Below are positions 1 through 8,118 of a stretch of 64,000 bases of DNA, one piece after another. The notes beneath the pieces were generated by a model, which had not been told where the DNA came from, made no database searches, and saw only the letters and a program-made list of their open reading frames with translations. The translations under genes were made by a program, and so were the position numbers. Position 1 is the first letter of the stretch. Each line of letters begins with the position of its first letter. Source of the stretch: an uncultured Aquimarina sp. (GTDB lineage: Bacteria > Bacteroidota > Bacteroidia > Flavobacteriales > Flavobacteriaceae); assembly GCA_947503835.1 (NCBI GenBank), contig CANNFM010000006.1, forward strand, positions 1 through 64,000. The letters are read 5' to 3'.

Positions 1-54
1 TATCATAAGATAACTCTAAAATGAAAAATTACTATCAACTCAATATTAATTTTT

Positions 55-212
55 TGCTAACTTGTGCAACAAGCACAACGTGTATAATTCATTGCTAGTG
101 CAAGCTTACTTACGAAAATCCTCGCGGATTTTCTATTCGGTTTGTATTTGCTAATTTAGTTGCTGAAACACGCAACGAAATCATACACAAGACCGTTAGC
201 AAATATTAACTA
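55..212. repeat. attC-like structured repeat element, left boundary of a two-gene cassette
   Basis: Seen: GCTAAC near 55-60 and GTTAGC near 195-200 form complementary ends. Inside them GTGTATAATTCATTGC (about 80-95) pairs imperfectly with GCAACGAAATCATACAC (about 173-189). The centre has a perfect 8-bp hairpin, GAAAATCC (114-121), loop TCGC, GGATTTTC (126-133). The nested layout resembles integron attC sites, although the 7-bp core consensus is not matched. A related smaller structure lies at 1267-1330, on the other side of the next two genes. I infer a cassette boundary or a dispersed repeat; function is unknown. Confidence 0.5.
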
Positions 213-227
213 TTATTAAAAAACATT

Positions 228-617
228 ATGAAGATTAACTATTTAAAATTTTTGTTTTCAATTTTTATAATTACTGGTTGTTCTAAAAGTATTAATAAAG
301 AAAATGTTAAAGGAAAATGGGAAGTCATTAACTATGATTCAAACGGGAATTTTTCTACACTTACAGAAGTAGAAAGAGAAGATATTGTATCTGGAATTTA
401 TACTTTTAAAGACAATAACGAATATAGTTTTCAAGCTCATAATGGTCATATTACTTATGGAACTTGGGCTGTTTTTCCTGAAAAAGAAAAATTAAAACTC
501 AGTAACGAAGGCAAAAATATTTCTATTATGACCTTGAAAAGTAAACAGATGGTTTTGTTAAAAGATAGAGGTACTTTCGGGTTGTTTTTTATAACTTTAA
601 AAAGAATAGATGAATAA
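228..617 (+). CDS. Small lipoprotein with lipocalin-like fold (hypothetical)
   Basis: A 129-residue protein with a hydrophobic N-terminus ending in a lipobox (FIITGC, Cys about 18), so probably a lipoprotein. The body has the pattern of lipocalin-like (DUF4488/DUF5004-type) Bacteroidota lipoproteins: GKWEV near residue 30, then a beta-rich stretch containing YTFKDNNEYSF and YGTWAV. No catalytic motif is visible. The stop overlaps the next ORF by 8 bases, so the two are probably co-translated. Both are very AT-rich and sit between hairpin-bearing repeats. The product is not recognised beyond this. Confidence 0.6.
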   Translation: MKINYLKFLFSIFIITGCSKSINKENVKGKWEVINYDSNGNFSTLTEVEREDIVSGIYTFKDNNEYSFQAHNGHITYGTWAVFPEKEKLKLSNEGKNISIMTLKSKQMVLLKDRGTFGLFFITLKRIDE

Positions 618-1272
618 TATAGGCTACGCAATACGAGATTTTATAGTTTTTGGCCTAATTCTGATAATTACGGAATATGTTCTTTCTGAATTGAGATATG
701 ATATTAACGTATATCGAAATACAGTAGAAATAATAGCTGTGATTTTTCTTTTCGCCTCAACCTTCATATATGTATTTTTAGTTAATAAAAAATATCTATT
801 ATCTATAGTTTATTCATTGACAATTTTTTTAATTTTATTATTCCTTTCAGATAAAAGAATATTCCCAACTTATTGGTTTTTCCTATTAATAATTATCTCC
901 ATTTCGTTTTTTTTCTATGTCCTAAAAACATTCCATAAAGAAAATTCTGTGTCAAAAAATGTAAATAAATTGAAATTAAGTGAATTTATAAAAATAGGAT
1001 ACCTTAAAGGTCAAATTAACACTGAATTCTTTCAAATAAATAAAGAAATGAATGTTGATAAAGGCTGTTATAAAAAATTTAAACCTTTACTTATAAATAA
1101 ATCAACTAATAATACTAATGATTTAGTTCTTAATTACACTAATAAAGATGATTTAAATTTTACATTATTAATTATGGAAGACAATCAAGTTTATATTAAT
1201 CATAAAAAAAATAAAACCTATAGTAATAAAATTAATAAATGCATAATGCAATATTTAAAAAACATTTGCTAA
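610..1272 (+). CDS. Hypothetical membrane protein
   Basis: A 220-residue protein with four hydrophobic segments in its first ~105 residues (for example LILIITEYVL, IIAVIFLFASTFIYVF, FLLIIISISFFFYVL). A Lys/Asn-rich soluble C-terminal half follows. No family is recognised. The ATG lies inside the end of the preceding lipoprotein gene, which suggests translational coupling and a shared role at the envelope. Codon use is extremely AT-rich. The second cassette-like hairpin begins at its stop codon. Confidence 0.55.
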   Translation: MNNIGYAIRDFIVFGLILIITEYVLSELRYDINVYRNTVEIIAVIFLFASTFIYVFLVNKKYLLSIVYSLTIFLILLFLSDKRIFPTYWFFLLIIISISFFFYVLKTFHKENSVSKNVNKLKLSEFIKIGYLKGQINTEFFQINKEMNVDKGCYKKFKPLLINKSTNNTNDLVLNYTNKDDLNFTLLIMEDNQVYINHKKNKTYSNKINKCIMQYLKNIC

Positions 1273-1330
1273 CACAAAAGTAAAAAACATTAAAACGATT
1301 TTTTACTTGAGCCGTTGTGCAACATTCAGA
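1267..1330. repeat. Hairpin element, right boundary of the 228-1272 cassette
   Basis: Seen: GCTAACACAA at the stop of the preceding gene, then AAGTAAAAAA, a short spacer, TTTTTTACTT, and CCGTTGTGC. The inner arms pair over about 9-10 bp and the outer CACAA/TTGTG also pairs. The GCTAAC...CCGTT framing resembles the element at 55-212, but the interior differs. It could serve as a terminator as well as a recombination boundary; the sequence does not decide. Confidence 0.45.
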
Positions 1331-1367
1331 ATAATCTTTTAAGGTTAAATATTACTATGAATTATAG

Positions 1368-2501
1368 ATGATAAAAATTACCCTAATCACAATACTATCA
1401 ATACAAGTTTTAATACTTAGTTTTCTTTTATTCATTAAAAAAGAAAATAGACTAACAAATTCATTACTCGGTTTTGTTTTATTTTTTTTTGGCTTGACCA
1501 CTATTAATTTTTCTCTTTTTCAAGGTTTACTTCAAGAGCAATTGTTAAAATACATACCATACTTAAGGTTAGAACTATTATATGCTCTAGGCCCTTCAAT
1601 TTATTTATATACGCTAGCTGTTACAAATCCTGAATTTAAGCTTAGACGAAAGCATTTATTACTATTTCTACCGACATTACTTGAATTAATATATTATAGG
1701 ACTTCATTTTATAGAATAGGTGTAAATCCATTAAATTTTGATTCACAAAACTTTTGGCCATTTCTATTTAATGTCCAGCAATGGATAGGCGTAATTTATT
1801 CGACCTTTTTTATGTGTATATCTGTCTATCTACTATTTAAGTACAAAAAATGGCTTTACAATAATTACTCTTATACAAAGAATGTATCACTGCAGTGGCT
1901 GCAAGTACCTATAGTATGTTTTGTGGTTTTTTGGTTTGTATGGTTTACAATACGATTAACCGATGTTTTACTCTTCTCAGGAAAGTACAGTTCAATATAT
2001 TATTATCCTATGTATATTATTCTATCGCTAATTGCATTATGGATAGGTTTTAAAGGGTATATAAATTCTAAAACGAAAGCCATTGGTTTTAATAGTGTTT
2101 CAAAAAATCAAGAAAAATTAGGAAAAAATGATGTTTCAGAATATAAGGAAATTGCTAAAAACTTAGTAGATAAAATGGAATCTGAAAAGTATTATTTAAT
2201 GCAAGATTTAAGTTTAAAAATTCTTTCTGAAAAAACAGGTGTACAAAAAGACTTCCTCTCAAGAGTAATAAACCAAAACTTTGGAATTAATTTTCATGAA
2301 TTTATCAATAGGTACCGAGTGAAAGAATTTATTAAAAGAATTGAAATGGATAAAACCAGAGAGTTTACTTTTTTAGCACACGCCTATGATAGTGGATTTG
2401 CCTCTAAATCTTCTTTCAATTCTGTCTTTAAAAAACAAACAAAAAAGACCCCAAAAGAATATTTTTCTGATTTACAAACTACTAACTTAGTACAGAAATA
2501 G
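1368..2501 (+). CDS. AraC-family transcriptional regulator with N-terminal membrane domain
   Basis: A 377-residue protein. The first ~230 residues hold about seven hydrophobic helices (starting ITILSIQVLILSFLLFI), as in the 7TM-AraC regulators common in flavobacteria. The C-terminal ~100 residues are an AraC HTH domain: a first helix-turn-helix around LSLKILSEKTGV, then NFHEFINRYRV, and the second helix region AYDSGFASKSSFNSVFKKQTKKTPKEY. These proteins are thought to couple a membrane signal to transcription. It lies 32 bp upstream of a serine hydrolase on the same strand, a plausible target. Confidence 0.85.
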   Translation: MIKITLITILSIQVLILSFLLFIKKENRLTNSLLGFVLFFFGLTTINFSLFQGLLQEQLLKYIPYLRLELLYALGPSIYLYTLAVTNPEFKLRRKHLLLFLPTLLELIYYRTSFYRIGVNPLNFDSQNFWPFLFNVQQWIGVIYSTFFMCISVYLLFKYKKWLYNNYSYTKNVSLQWLQVPIVCFVVFWFVWFTIRLTDVLLFSGKYSSIYYYPMYIILSLIALWIGFKGYINSKTKAIGFNSVSKNQEKLGKNDVSEYKEIAKNLVDKMESEKYYLMQDLSLKILSEKTGVQKDFLSRVINQNFGINFHEFINRYRVKEFIKRIEMDKTREFTFLAHAYDSGFASKSSFNSVFKKQTKKTPKEYFSDLQTTNLVQK

Positions 2502-2533
2502 ATTTTAGGACGATTTGAACCGCTTTTCTTTAG

Positions 2534-4087
2534 ATGTTTGTATCATTATTAATGACAAATTTTCTAACTATGAAACAATGCTTCACTTTGTTAATTTTAA
2601 TCACTTCATTCAATTTTAGTTACGGCCAAAATCTAAAAGATGATGATTTTAATTCTTTAGAAAAAGAAATTCAAAAGACGATTGGCAGTAAAAAAATCCC
2701 TTCTGTAGTTATAGCTGTTGCAAAAAATGATAAGATACTATATGAAAACGCTTTCGGATACTCAGATATTGAAAATAACATTAAAGCAACCATTACTACT
2801 TCTTATCAATTAGCTTCGGTATCAAAAACATTTACTGCAACAGGTATTATGATTCTTAATCGACAAAAAAAGATTGATATTAATTCGCCTGCAACGAAGT
2901 ATATGTCTTCTATAAAATTTAATGAAATAGATGGTTTATCATCGGATGTTAAAATTATTGACTTATTAAATCACACATCTGGTTTAGGTACTTATTTTCA
3001 GTTAAATTATTCTAATGAAAATACAAAACAAGATAGTTTTGAAGAGGCTTTTCAAAAATACGGGAGTTTGTTTCATCCTTCAGGACAAGTTTATGAATAT
3101 TCAAACTTGGGCTATGGCTTATTAGATTATATAATAGCAGAACAAAGTGGTACAACTTTTTCAAAATTCATGAAAAAAGAACTTTTTACACCACTTGATT
3201 TAAACAATACTTTTGTTGGAAATGCAGACTTAGCAGATAGAAGTATTGCAAAAAAATACGATACACACTTAAACGTATTACCAAACATAGAGAATAATAC
3301 TAAAGGAGCAGGAAATATTTATTCTAGTATTCACGATTTAATTTCATTTGGCATGTTTCATTTAAATGACAATGAAAATAACGTATTAAGTAGAAAGGAA
3401 CTTACTTTAATGCGGAACTACAATAATAAAAATATTCTATACCATAACTACGATGAAACATATTATGGTCTTGGATGGAATTTTAAACCTGATGACAATG
3501 GATACGACGTAGCTTGGCACGAAGGAGGTATGATGGGAGCAAGTTCGATGTTAAAACTTATTCCGGATGAAAATATAGCAATAGCAGTAATTTTAAACAC
3601 CTTCAACCAAGAATACTGTCAGTACCTTTTAAATCTAATAAGTAAAATAGTTCTGCCAGATTATAACCCAACACCAATAAACCCTGTTGCTAATTATCAA
3701 AACTACTCATCTGACTCAAGCTATTTTGGAAAATGGAAAGGTGATATTAAAGTAGATGAAATTAGTATTCCCTGTACCTTAAACATTAATCCTGATGGCA
3801 CAATTATAATAAACTATTTAGATCACACTTATAAATCATACTTTACAAAAAACAATCCTATAAACAATAAAACATTTTTGTCAATGGGCTTGGTAAATGA
3901 CAACTACTTTTTGGGATTGTATTTAGGCAATTTACCATCAAAAGACATTAGACATGAATTCAGTCAATTCCTTTCTTTAAAATTGGTGAAAAAAGGAAAT
4001 ATTTTATCAGGAACTGTAGTAGCACTTCCCGCTGCAGAGAGAGAATATTATGCATACCCATATTATATAAAACTGCAAAAAGAATAA
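2534..4087 (+). CDS. Serine hydrolase, beta-lactamase/PBP-like (class C family)
   Basis: A 517-residue protein with a signal peptide; MKQCFTLLILITSF is probably the start of the export signal, so initiation may be at the internal ATG near 2570. The class C serine hydrolase signature is visible: SVSK (SxxK nucleophile) near residue 97, YSN near 190 and a late HEGG in place of KTG. The first ~370 residues form the catalytic domain and the rest is a beta-rich C-terminal domain. It probably acts in the periplasm on peptides, D-amino-acid substrates or esters; the substrate is not predictable. It follows the 7TM-AraC gene. Confidence 0.85.
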   Translation: MFVSLLMTNFLTMKQCFTLLILITSFNFSYGQNLKDDDFNSLEKEIQKTIGSKKIPSVVIAVAKNDKILYENAFGYSDIENNIKATITTSYQLASVSKTFTATGIMILNRQKKIDINSPATKYMSSIKFNEIDGLSSDVKIIDLLNHTSGLGTYFQLNYSNENTKQDSFEEAFQKYGSLFHPSGQVYEYSNLGYGLLDYIIAEQSGTTFSKFMKKELFTPLDLNNTFVGNADLADRSIAKKYDTHLNVLPNIENNTKGAGNIYSSIHDLISFGMFHLNDNENNVLSRKELTLMRNYNNKNILYHNYDETYYGLGWNFKPDDNGYDVAWHEGGMMGASSMLKLIPDENIAIAVILNTFNQEYCQYLLNLISKIVLPDYNPTPINPVANYQNYSSDSSYFGKWKGDIKVDEISIPCTLNINPDGTIIINYLDHTYKSYFTKNNPINNKTFLSMGLVNDNYFLGLYLGNLPSKDIRHEFSQFLSLKLVKKGNILSGTVVALPAAEREYYAYPYYIKLQKE

Positions 4088-4088
4088 A

Positions 4089-4226
4089 GCTTTTCATAAA
4101 GAGAAACAAGAATTATTAAAAGAGCATTTATCGAACAACTCAGATACTGAGGTTGGAGTGTTGATAAAGTCTCTCAATCTGACGGACGAACAGAATGAAA
4201 TAATGAAAAAAAACAGCAAAAGATGA
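4089..4226 (+). pseudogene. Gene fragment (C-terminal remnant, unidentified)
   Basis: This stretch is open for 45 codons to a TGA with a convincing protein composition (KAFHKEKQELLKEH ... GVLIKSLNLTDEQNEIMKK). It has no start of its own and begins exactly where the serine hydrolase ends. It looks like the tail of a helical protein whose front has been lost. No family is recognised. Confidence 0.4.
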
Positions 4227-4293
4227 TAAACTAATTCTATACAGTAAGAAGCCTTTAAACTCTACGAAGCGGTAAAATTTTCTCAAATTGAGT

Positions 4294-4557
4294 TTATTTG
4301 TTTATCCTAACTAAGATACCTGGTGTTTTAACAAGTACGCAATTGAAGTCACTATATGGCTTGCCAAATTCCTGCCAATAGTGAATCCCTTTCTTTGTTT
4401 TCCAAATTCTAATAAGTTAAGCATCAGGATATCTTAGTTTAACAACACCATAGTCATGTAAGCGTATGCTAACTGAAAAATTAATGAATGGTAATATGAT
4501 TACGTATGACTCATCTATAGGGATTAAGTGGCCACTACTCTTATAGAGAAAATGAGT
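4294..4557 (-). pseudogene. Degraded coding remnant, minus strand (unidentified)
   Basis: Read on the minus strand, one frame gives a coding-like string containing IPIDESYVIILPF, LHDYGVVKLRYPDA, one TAA, then KKGIHYWQEFGKPYSDF and ending TPGILVRINK. A single internal stop interrupts it and there is no good start, so it is best called a pseudogene. The family is not recognised. It overlaps another coding-like remnant on the plus strand at 4527-4646, so at least one of the two readings is fortuitous in the overlap. Confidence 0.4.
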
Positions 4558-4646
4558 CTACTATTGTACTGAAGGATTTTAACGTTACGGCTATTCAGAA
4601 GATAGATATTTTGGCTTCGAAATATAATAGCGTTCATAATAGTTAG
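4527..4646 (+). pseudogene. Gene fragment ending at a terminator (unidentified)
   Basis: A plus-strand frame is open for 39 codons to TAG and reads like a protein end (YRENESTIVLKDFNV, then IQKIDILASKYNS). It has no start codon and stops exactly one base before a strong hairpin terminator. That is what the 3' end of a deleted gene would look like. No family is recognised. Confidence 0.4.
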
Positions 4647-4678
4647 AAAAGGAGCATTTTAATTAATGCTCCTTTTTT
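4647..4678. terminator. Rho-independent terminator
   Basis: A perfect 12-bp stem, AAAAGGAGCATT (4647-4658) with AATGCTCCTTTT (4665-4676), a 6-nt loop and flanking A and T runs, so it can work in both directions. It serves the vanished plus-strand gene and the minus-strand AraC/terpenoid cluster. Confidence 0.85.
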
Positions 4679-4717
4679 GATGTATTATAATCTAAGCTTA
4701 TTGTATAACAGGAAAGG

Positions 4718-5590
4718 TTAGCTTGTTTTTTTTTCAAGTTTTGCAAACCCCCCAACTGTCTTTCGGTAAATATCTGGTGAAAGGCCTACTTTCTTTTTAA
4801 AAAATCTACTAAAATAAAATTCATCTTGATACCCCAAATTCGCTGCTATTTGCTTTACTGGTTTAGAGGTTAAGTACAATTCTCTTTTAGCTGCTACTAC
4901 AATTCTATGGGTTATTAAAGAGGTTAGGGTTTGATTTAAATATTTCTTTACTATTCCTGCCAAGGTTCTAGAATTTACACATAGCATATCTGCATATTCT
5001 TGGGGGGTATGTAATCTAGCATAATTACTTTCTATGGCATCTATCAGATTTTGTAAGATTTCGGGTTGTCGATCTGTAAATTGAAGCACTGAATTTTTAT
5101 CGAACTTCTTTTTCTGTCTTACCGCTTCTATAAGAAATACTTTTAAAAAAGCCATCAATACTTCGTGTTGCGCAATCGAATCTTTACTCATTTCTCTTGA
5201 AATTTGCCCCATAAGACTAAAAAATAAAAACTCTTCTGCTATTCTAAAAAAAGGTAAACCATGAAAATTACCAAAAAGCACCCCTTCTGTTTCTGTTTCA
5301 TTTTGATGGCGGTATGTACAGAAAAAATCGGGATGAAAATTTAATATAAATCCTGAGCATTCTTCTTCCGAACTCAACAAAAATGGTTGGTAAGGTGACA
5401 AGCAAATGATATGATTTTCCTTGAGTTGATATTCTGAGAAATCTACTTTCAAATTAAAACTATTACTTCTTAATAGAATGATAGAGTAATAATTTTTTCT
5501 TTGTAAATGTTCAAACTGATCTAGGTTATTGAACTGTTCTAACCTAAATGCTAATTCATTATTTTGCTTATTAATAATCGTTTGTACCAT
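4718..5590 (-). CDS. AraC-family transcriptional regulator
   Basis: A 290-residue protein. The N-terminal ~150 residues look like a cupin-type sensor (KENHIICLSPYQPFLLS). The last ~100 residues are an AraC double HTH: HTPQEYADMLCVNSRTLAGIVKK, then VKQIAANLGYQDEFYFSRFFKKKVGLSPDIYRK, which is the classical second HTH. It is the last gene of a minus-strand cluster, only 3 bp after the HAD/terpene-synthase-like gene, so it is probably co-transcribed and may autoregulate that cluster. The ligand is unknown. Confidence 0.85.
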   Translation of the reverse strand: MVQTIINKQNNELAFRLEQFNNLDQFEHLQRKNYYSIILLRSNSFNLKVDFSEYQLKENHIICLSPYQPFLLSSEEECSGFILNFHPDFFCTYRHQNETETEGVLFGNFHGLPFFRIAEEFLFFSLMGQISREMSKDSIAQHEVLMAFLKVFLIEAVRQKKKFDKNSVLQFTDRQPEILQNLIDAIESNYARLHTPQEYADMLCVNSRTLAGIVKKYLNQTLTSLITHRIVVAAKRELYLTSKPVKQIAANLGYQDEFYFSRFFKKKVGLSPDIYRKTVGGFAKLEKKTS

Positions 5591-5593
5591 AAC

Positions 5594-6535
5594 TTAGCTT
5601 AGCTTTAACTTAATAAATGTAAAGCTAGCTTCTAAGGCAAATGCCGTACTAAGCTCTCTACTTCCAAAATACGTATTAGACCTTGGTGCTATAAAAAGCC
5701 CATACACCGGCCAGCCTCCATCGGCTAATTGTACGTTATTCCTTACAAAACTCTTGCAAAAAGGAAATTTACGTAGTCTAAGGTTTAAATAGGTTTCTCC
5801 TAATGTCTTCTTTTTATGTACTTCTGGTGTTATATTTTTAAGGGGTATAGATCTACCACTTTCTATAGCGGTATATTCAAAGTTCTCTTTATTATATTTT
5901 AAGGTACTAATTCCAAAGTTTGTCGCTTCCTGCAGGTTTTCTGATTTATCATCTATAAAGATGGTGCTTTTGGTGTTTATCGAAGTACTTGAAATAAGGT
6001 ATTGAAAAATATCTGGATTTGGCTTTCTAAGTTGCAACAAAGCCGATATGTATGTCTCATTAAAATATTTCCAATAATCAAAATGAGTATATAAATAGAC
6101 AAAGGATTCTAAATCCACATTCGAAAGACAATATATCTTTTTTCCTTTTTCATGTAATCCTTTAAGCACCTCTAGCATAAACTGATTAACTTTTAAACTG
6201 CCTACACTTAACTTGAGCATTTCTTTTAATTTGCTATAAGGGGTTTGTAATTCGCAACTAAGCATCGAAAGGGCTAGCTTTCTATTAATCAAACCTTTTT
6301 CTAAATCCTGCCAAACAGGATGTTTGACCATTTTTCGTACATCATCTATTCCTTTGGTTTCTGATGTAAAGTATACGGAGTCCCAATTTAAAAGGACATC
6401 GCTGAGGTCAAAAATAATCGTATCATGACTATCTAATGTTTGTGATAATTCATGTAAACTGGTAATAAGTTCTGGGGGTAAAACTTCTTTCATGTTATTT
6501 TGGTTTATTGGTGAAACATATGACGTGGAATCCAT
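5594..6535 (-). CDS. HAD-family protein with remnant class II terpene cyclase (drimenol-synthase-like) tail
   Basis: ATG at 6535 gives 313 residues; a TTG at 6568 would add 11. HAD motifs are clear: motif I FDLSDVLLNWD (nucleophile Asp kept, the D+2 position is Ser), motif II CLSNVD, motif III Lys in LRKPNPDIF, motif IV FIDDKSEN. After about residue 230 the chain continues LRLRKFPFCKSFV then DGGWPVYGLF and YFGSRELSTAFALEA. These resemble the beginning and end of the beta domain of bifunctional drimenyl-diphosphate synthases of marine flavobacteria (HAD phosphatase plus class II cyclase). The intervening ~200+ residues, including the DxDTT acid motif, are absent. Inference: an in-frame core deletion leaving a HAD phosphatase. 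Downstream of the isoprenyl synthase, upstream of araC. Confidence 0.6.
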   Translation of the reverse strand: MDSTSYVSPINQNNMKEVLPPELITSLHELSQTLDSHDTIIFDLSDVLLNWDSVYFTSETKGIDDVRKMVKHPVWQDLEKGLINRKLALSMLSCELQTPYSKLKEMLKLSVGSLKVNQFMLEVLKGLHEKGKKIYCLSNVDLESFVYLYTHFDYWKYFNETYISALLQLRKPNPDIFQYLISSTSINTKSTIFIDDKSENLQEATNFGISTLKYNKENFEYTAIESGRSIPLKNITPEVHKKKTLGETYLNLRLRKFPFCKSFVRNNVQLADGGWPVYGLFIAPRSNTYFGSRELSTAFALEASFTFIKLKLS

Positions 6536-6594
6536 CTTATCTTTTGTTCTAGAAAAACAATAAGACAAAATGTGTGTTTACTTTTGATGTGGTA

Positions 6595-7464
6595 TTATCG
6601 CTTCCTCTGAACTGTAAATCTTGCAAGTTCTTCTAAAACGGCTACACTTTCGTTCTCAAATTCATTTAGGTAAGCTATTGCTCTTTCTGATAATTTGTTA
6701 GCTTCGATTTGAGCATTTTCTACAGAACCAAAAAGGGAGGGATAGGTTAACTTGTTTTGATCAGCTTGTTCTCCTGCTGGTTTACCCAATGATGCTGTTG
6801 TTTCAGTTTTACTAAGGATATCGTCTTTTGCTTGAAATGCAAGACCTAAATAATATCCGTAATTTAATAGTTTATTTATTTTTTGTTCTGATAGTTTGCA
6901 AGAAATACACCCTCCTAAAATGGCTATTTGCAGTAAGGCACTTGTTTTACCCGAGTGTATAAATTGTAAGTGTTTTAATGACACCATATCTTCTGCCCAT
7001 GATGCTGCATTTAAATCTGCACATTGGCCTTTATGTAGTTGATTATTTAATTTTCGAAAAAGTTCTATGTCTTGGCAGTACTTATGAAATGGATACAATC
7101 CCTCCTCAAAAAGTCTTGAGGCGGCCAAAGTAGCGGTGTTGACATCATATTTTATATGACATGTAGATGCATTTCTTCTAATAACATCATTGTCTTGAAT
7201 ATCGTCGATAATTAGGGTATAAGTATGAATGAATTCTACTGCTTTGGCAAATTCAAACGCTTGCCGTCTATCACCATTAAAACCTTCTGATATTGCAAAA
7301 ACAATGGCCGGTCTTATTCTTTTTCCCCCATCTCCTAAATTTAGCATGTAGTACATAGCTTCATTAGTAGATTCAAGCATATTAGTATCGGGGAATTTAA
7401 TATCTCTAAAAGCAGTATCCATTTTTGTTTTAGTTCTTGTGAGAACATCCTGAAGCTTTTCCAT
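6595..7464 (-). CDS. Isoprenyl diphosphate synthase (FPP/GGPP synthase family)
   Basis: A 289-residue trans-prenyltransferase. It has GGKRIRP near residue 47, the first Asp-rich motif DDIQDND followed by RR, the HSGKTSALL stretch, and the second Asp-rich region QAKDDILSK followed by LGKPAGEQADQNKLTYPSL. The last Asp of the second DDxxD is replaced by Ser, and the residue before the first motif is Ile where His is usual, so activity or chain length may differ from a housekeeping IspA. It is first in a minus-strand cluster with a drimenol-synthase-like gene, so it probably supplies, or once supplied, C15 diphosphate to it. Function in the cluster is inferred. Confidence 0.85.
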   Translation of the reverse strand: MEKLQDVLTRTKTKMDTAFRDIKFPDTNMLESTNEAMYYMLNLGDGGKRIRPAIVFAISEGFNGDRRQAFEFAKAVEFIHTYTLIIDDIQDNDVIRRNASTCHIKYDVNTATLAASRLFEEGLYPFHKYCQDIELFRKLNNQLHKGQCADLNAASWAEDMVSLKHLQFIHSGKTSALLQIAILGGCISCKLSEQKINKLLNYGYYLGLAFQAKDDILSKTETTASLGKPAGEQADQNKLTYPSLFGSVENAQIEANKLSERAIAYLNEFENESVAVLEELARFTVQRKR

Positions 7465-7623
7465 TTTCTATATAGGTTTTTCGAGCTGTAAATTGAAGGC
7501 TTTTAGTAGGATTCAAACACTTCAACTTTCAATTATCTCGTTAAACAATTGTTAAAATATTTACGGGATTTGTTAATGCATTAGAGCAGGATTCAAAAAA
7601 TAAAAATTTAAGGAATACTAAAC

Positions 7624-7654
7624 AAAAAGCGCTAACTGTAAATTAGTATAGCGC
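7624..7654 (-). terminator. Probable terminator after the HTH gene pair
   Basis: On the minus strand GCGCTA, a bulged T, ACT, a 7-nt loop, AGT and TAGCGC are followed by TTTTTGTTT. It lies 75 bp beyond the stop of the 7729-8118 gene and before the start of the isoprenyl synthase, so the two units are probably transcribed separately. Confidence 0.55.
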
Positions 7655-7728
7655 ATAGGATTAATTTTAGTTTATCTAATCACCAAAATCCCTCTAATTC
7701 TTTTATTATTATTTAGATTTAGTTATTA

Positions 7729-8118
7729 TTATTCTTTCTCTTTAAACAAATAGCTATATTCTATTTTAATTTGAAAGGATAACAAGGCTAAAAAAATTAC
7801 GAGTTCTTTTTCTTTATCATCAATTGCTGTGGAGTTTAAAATTTCTGTGATCTTTGTAGAAATCGTTGAAGCTTCTTTTTGAATATCAATAACCAAAAAA
7901 TCTTGTCTATCAAGCAATTGTAAATTAAAAGCTCTCCTAAAAGCATTGTGCCAATTATTAACAGAAAGTTTTTCAAAAATTCGTTTTTCAATATAGCTAT
8001 GCTCTCTATTATCATTAAACTGCAATTTTTTGGCTATAGCTTTTTTATCTAACCCTTGATATGTCAAACTCAAATAGGTTAATTCCTGATCATTAAGTAG
8101 TTTTGACAGCGTATACAT
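7729..8118 (-). CDS. Small LuxR/GerE-like HTH protein (copy 2 of tandem pair)
   Basis: A 129-residue protein whose first ~65 residues follow the LuxR/GerE HTH plan: LNDQELTYLSLTYQGLDKKAIAKKL, then IEKRIFEKLSVNNWHNAFRRAFNLQLL (compare the usual EIA..L ... KL.v.nr..A...A...glL). No receiver or ligand domain is present; the C-terminus is a helical stretch. It starts inside the stop codon of the preceding paralogue (TAATG). Probably a DNA-binding regulator; the target is unknown, the terpenoid cluster downstream being one candidate. Confidence 0.6.
   Translation of the reverse strand: MYTLSKLLNDQELTYLSLTYQGLDKKAIAKKLQFNDNREHSYIEKRIFEKLSVNNWHNAFRRAFNLQLLDRQDFLVIDIQKEASTISTKITEILNSTAIDDKEKELVIFLALLSFQIKIEYSYLFKEKE

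Noticed and set aside
4480..4646. Resemblance of a plus-strand frame to the end of a nucleotide-sugar epimerase
   Set aside because: Matches were a few residues only (GIKWPLL-type) and in a different frame from the better coding-like reading.
7500..7600. GCAGGATTC-like matches to the tRNA-Pro T-arm as a possible attL
   Set aside because: Only 9-11 matching bases in two imperfect copies, well within chance for AT-rich sequence; the island's left end remains undefined.
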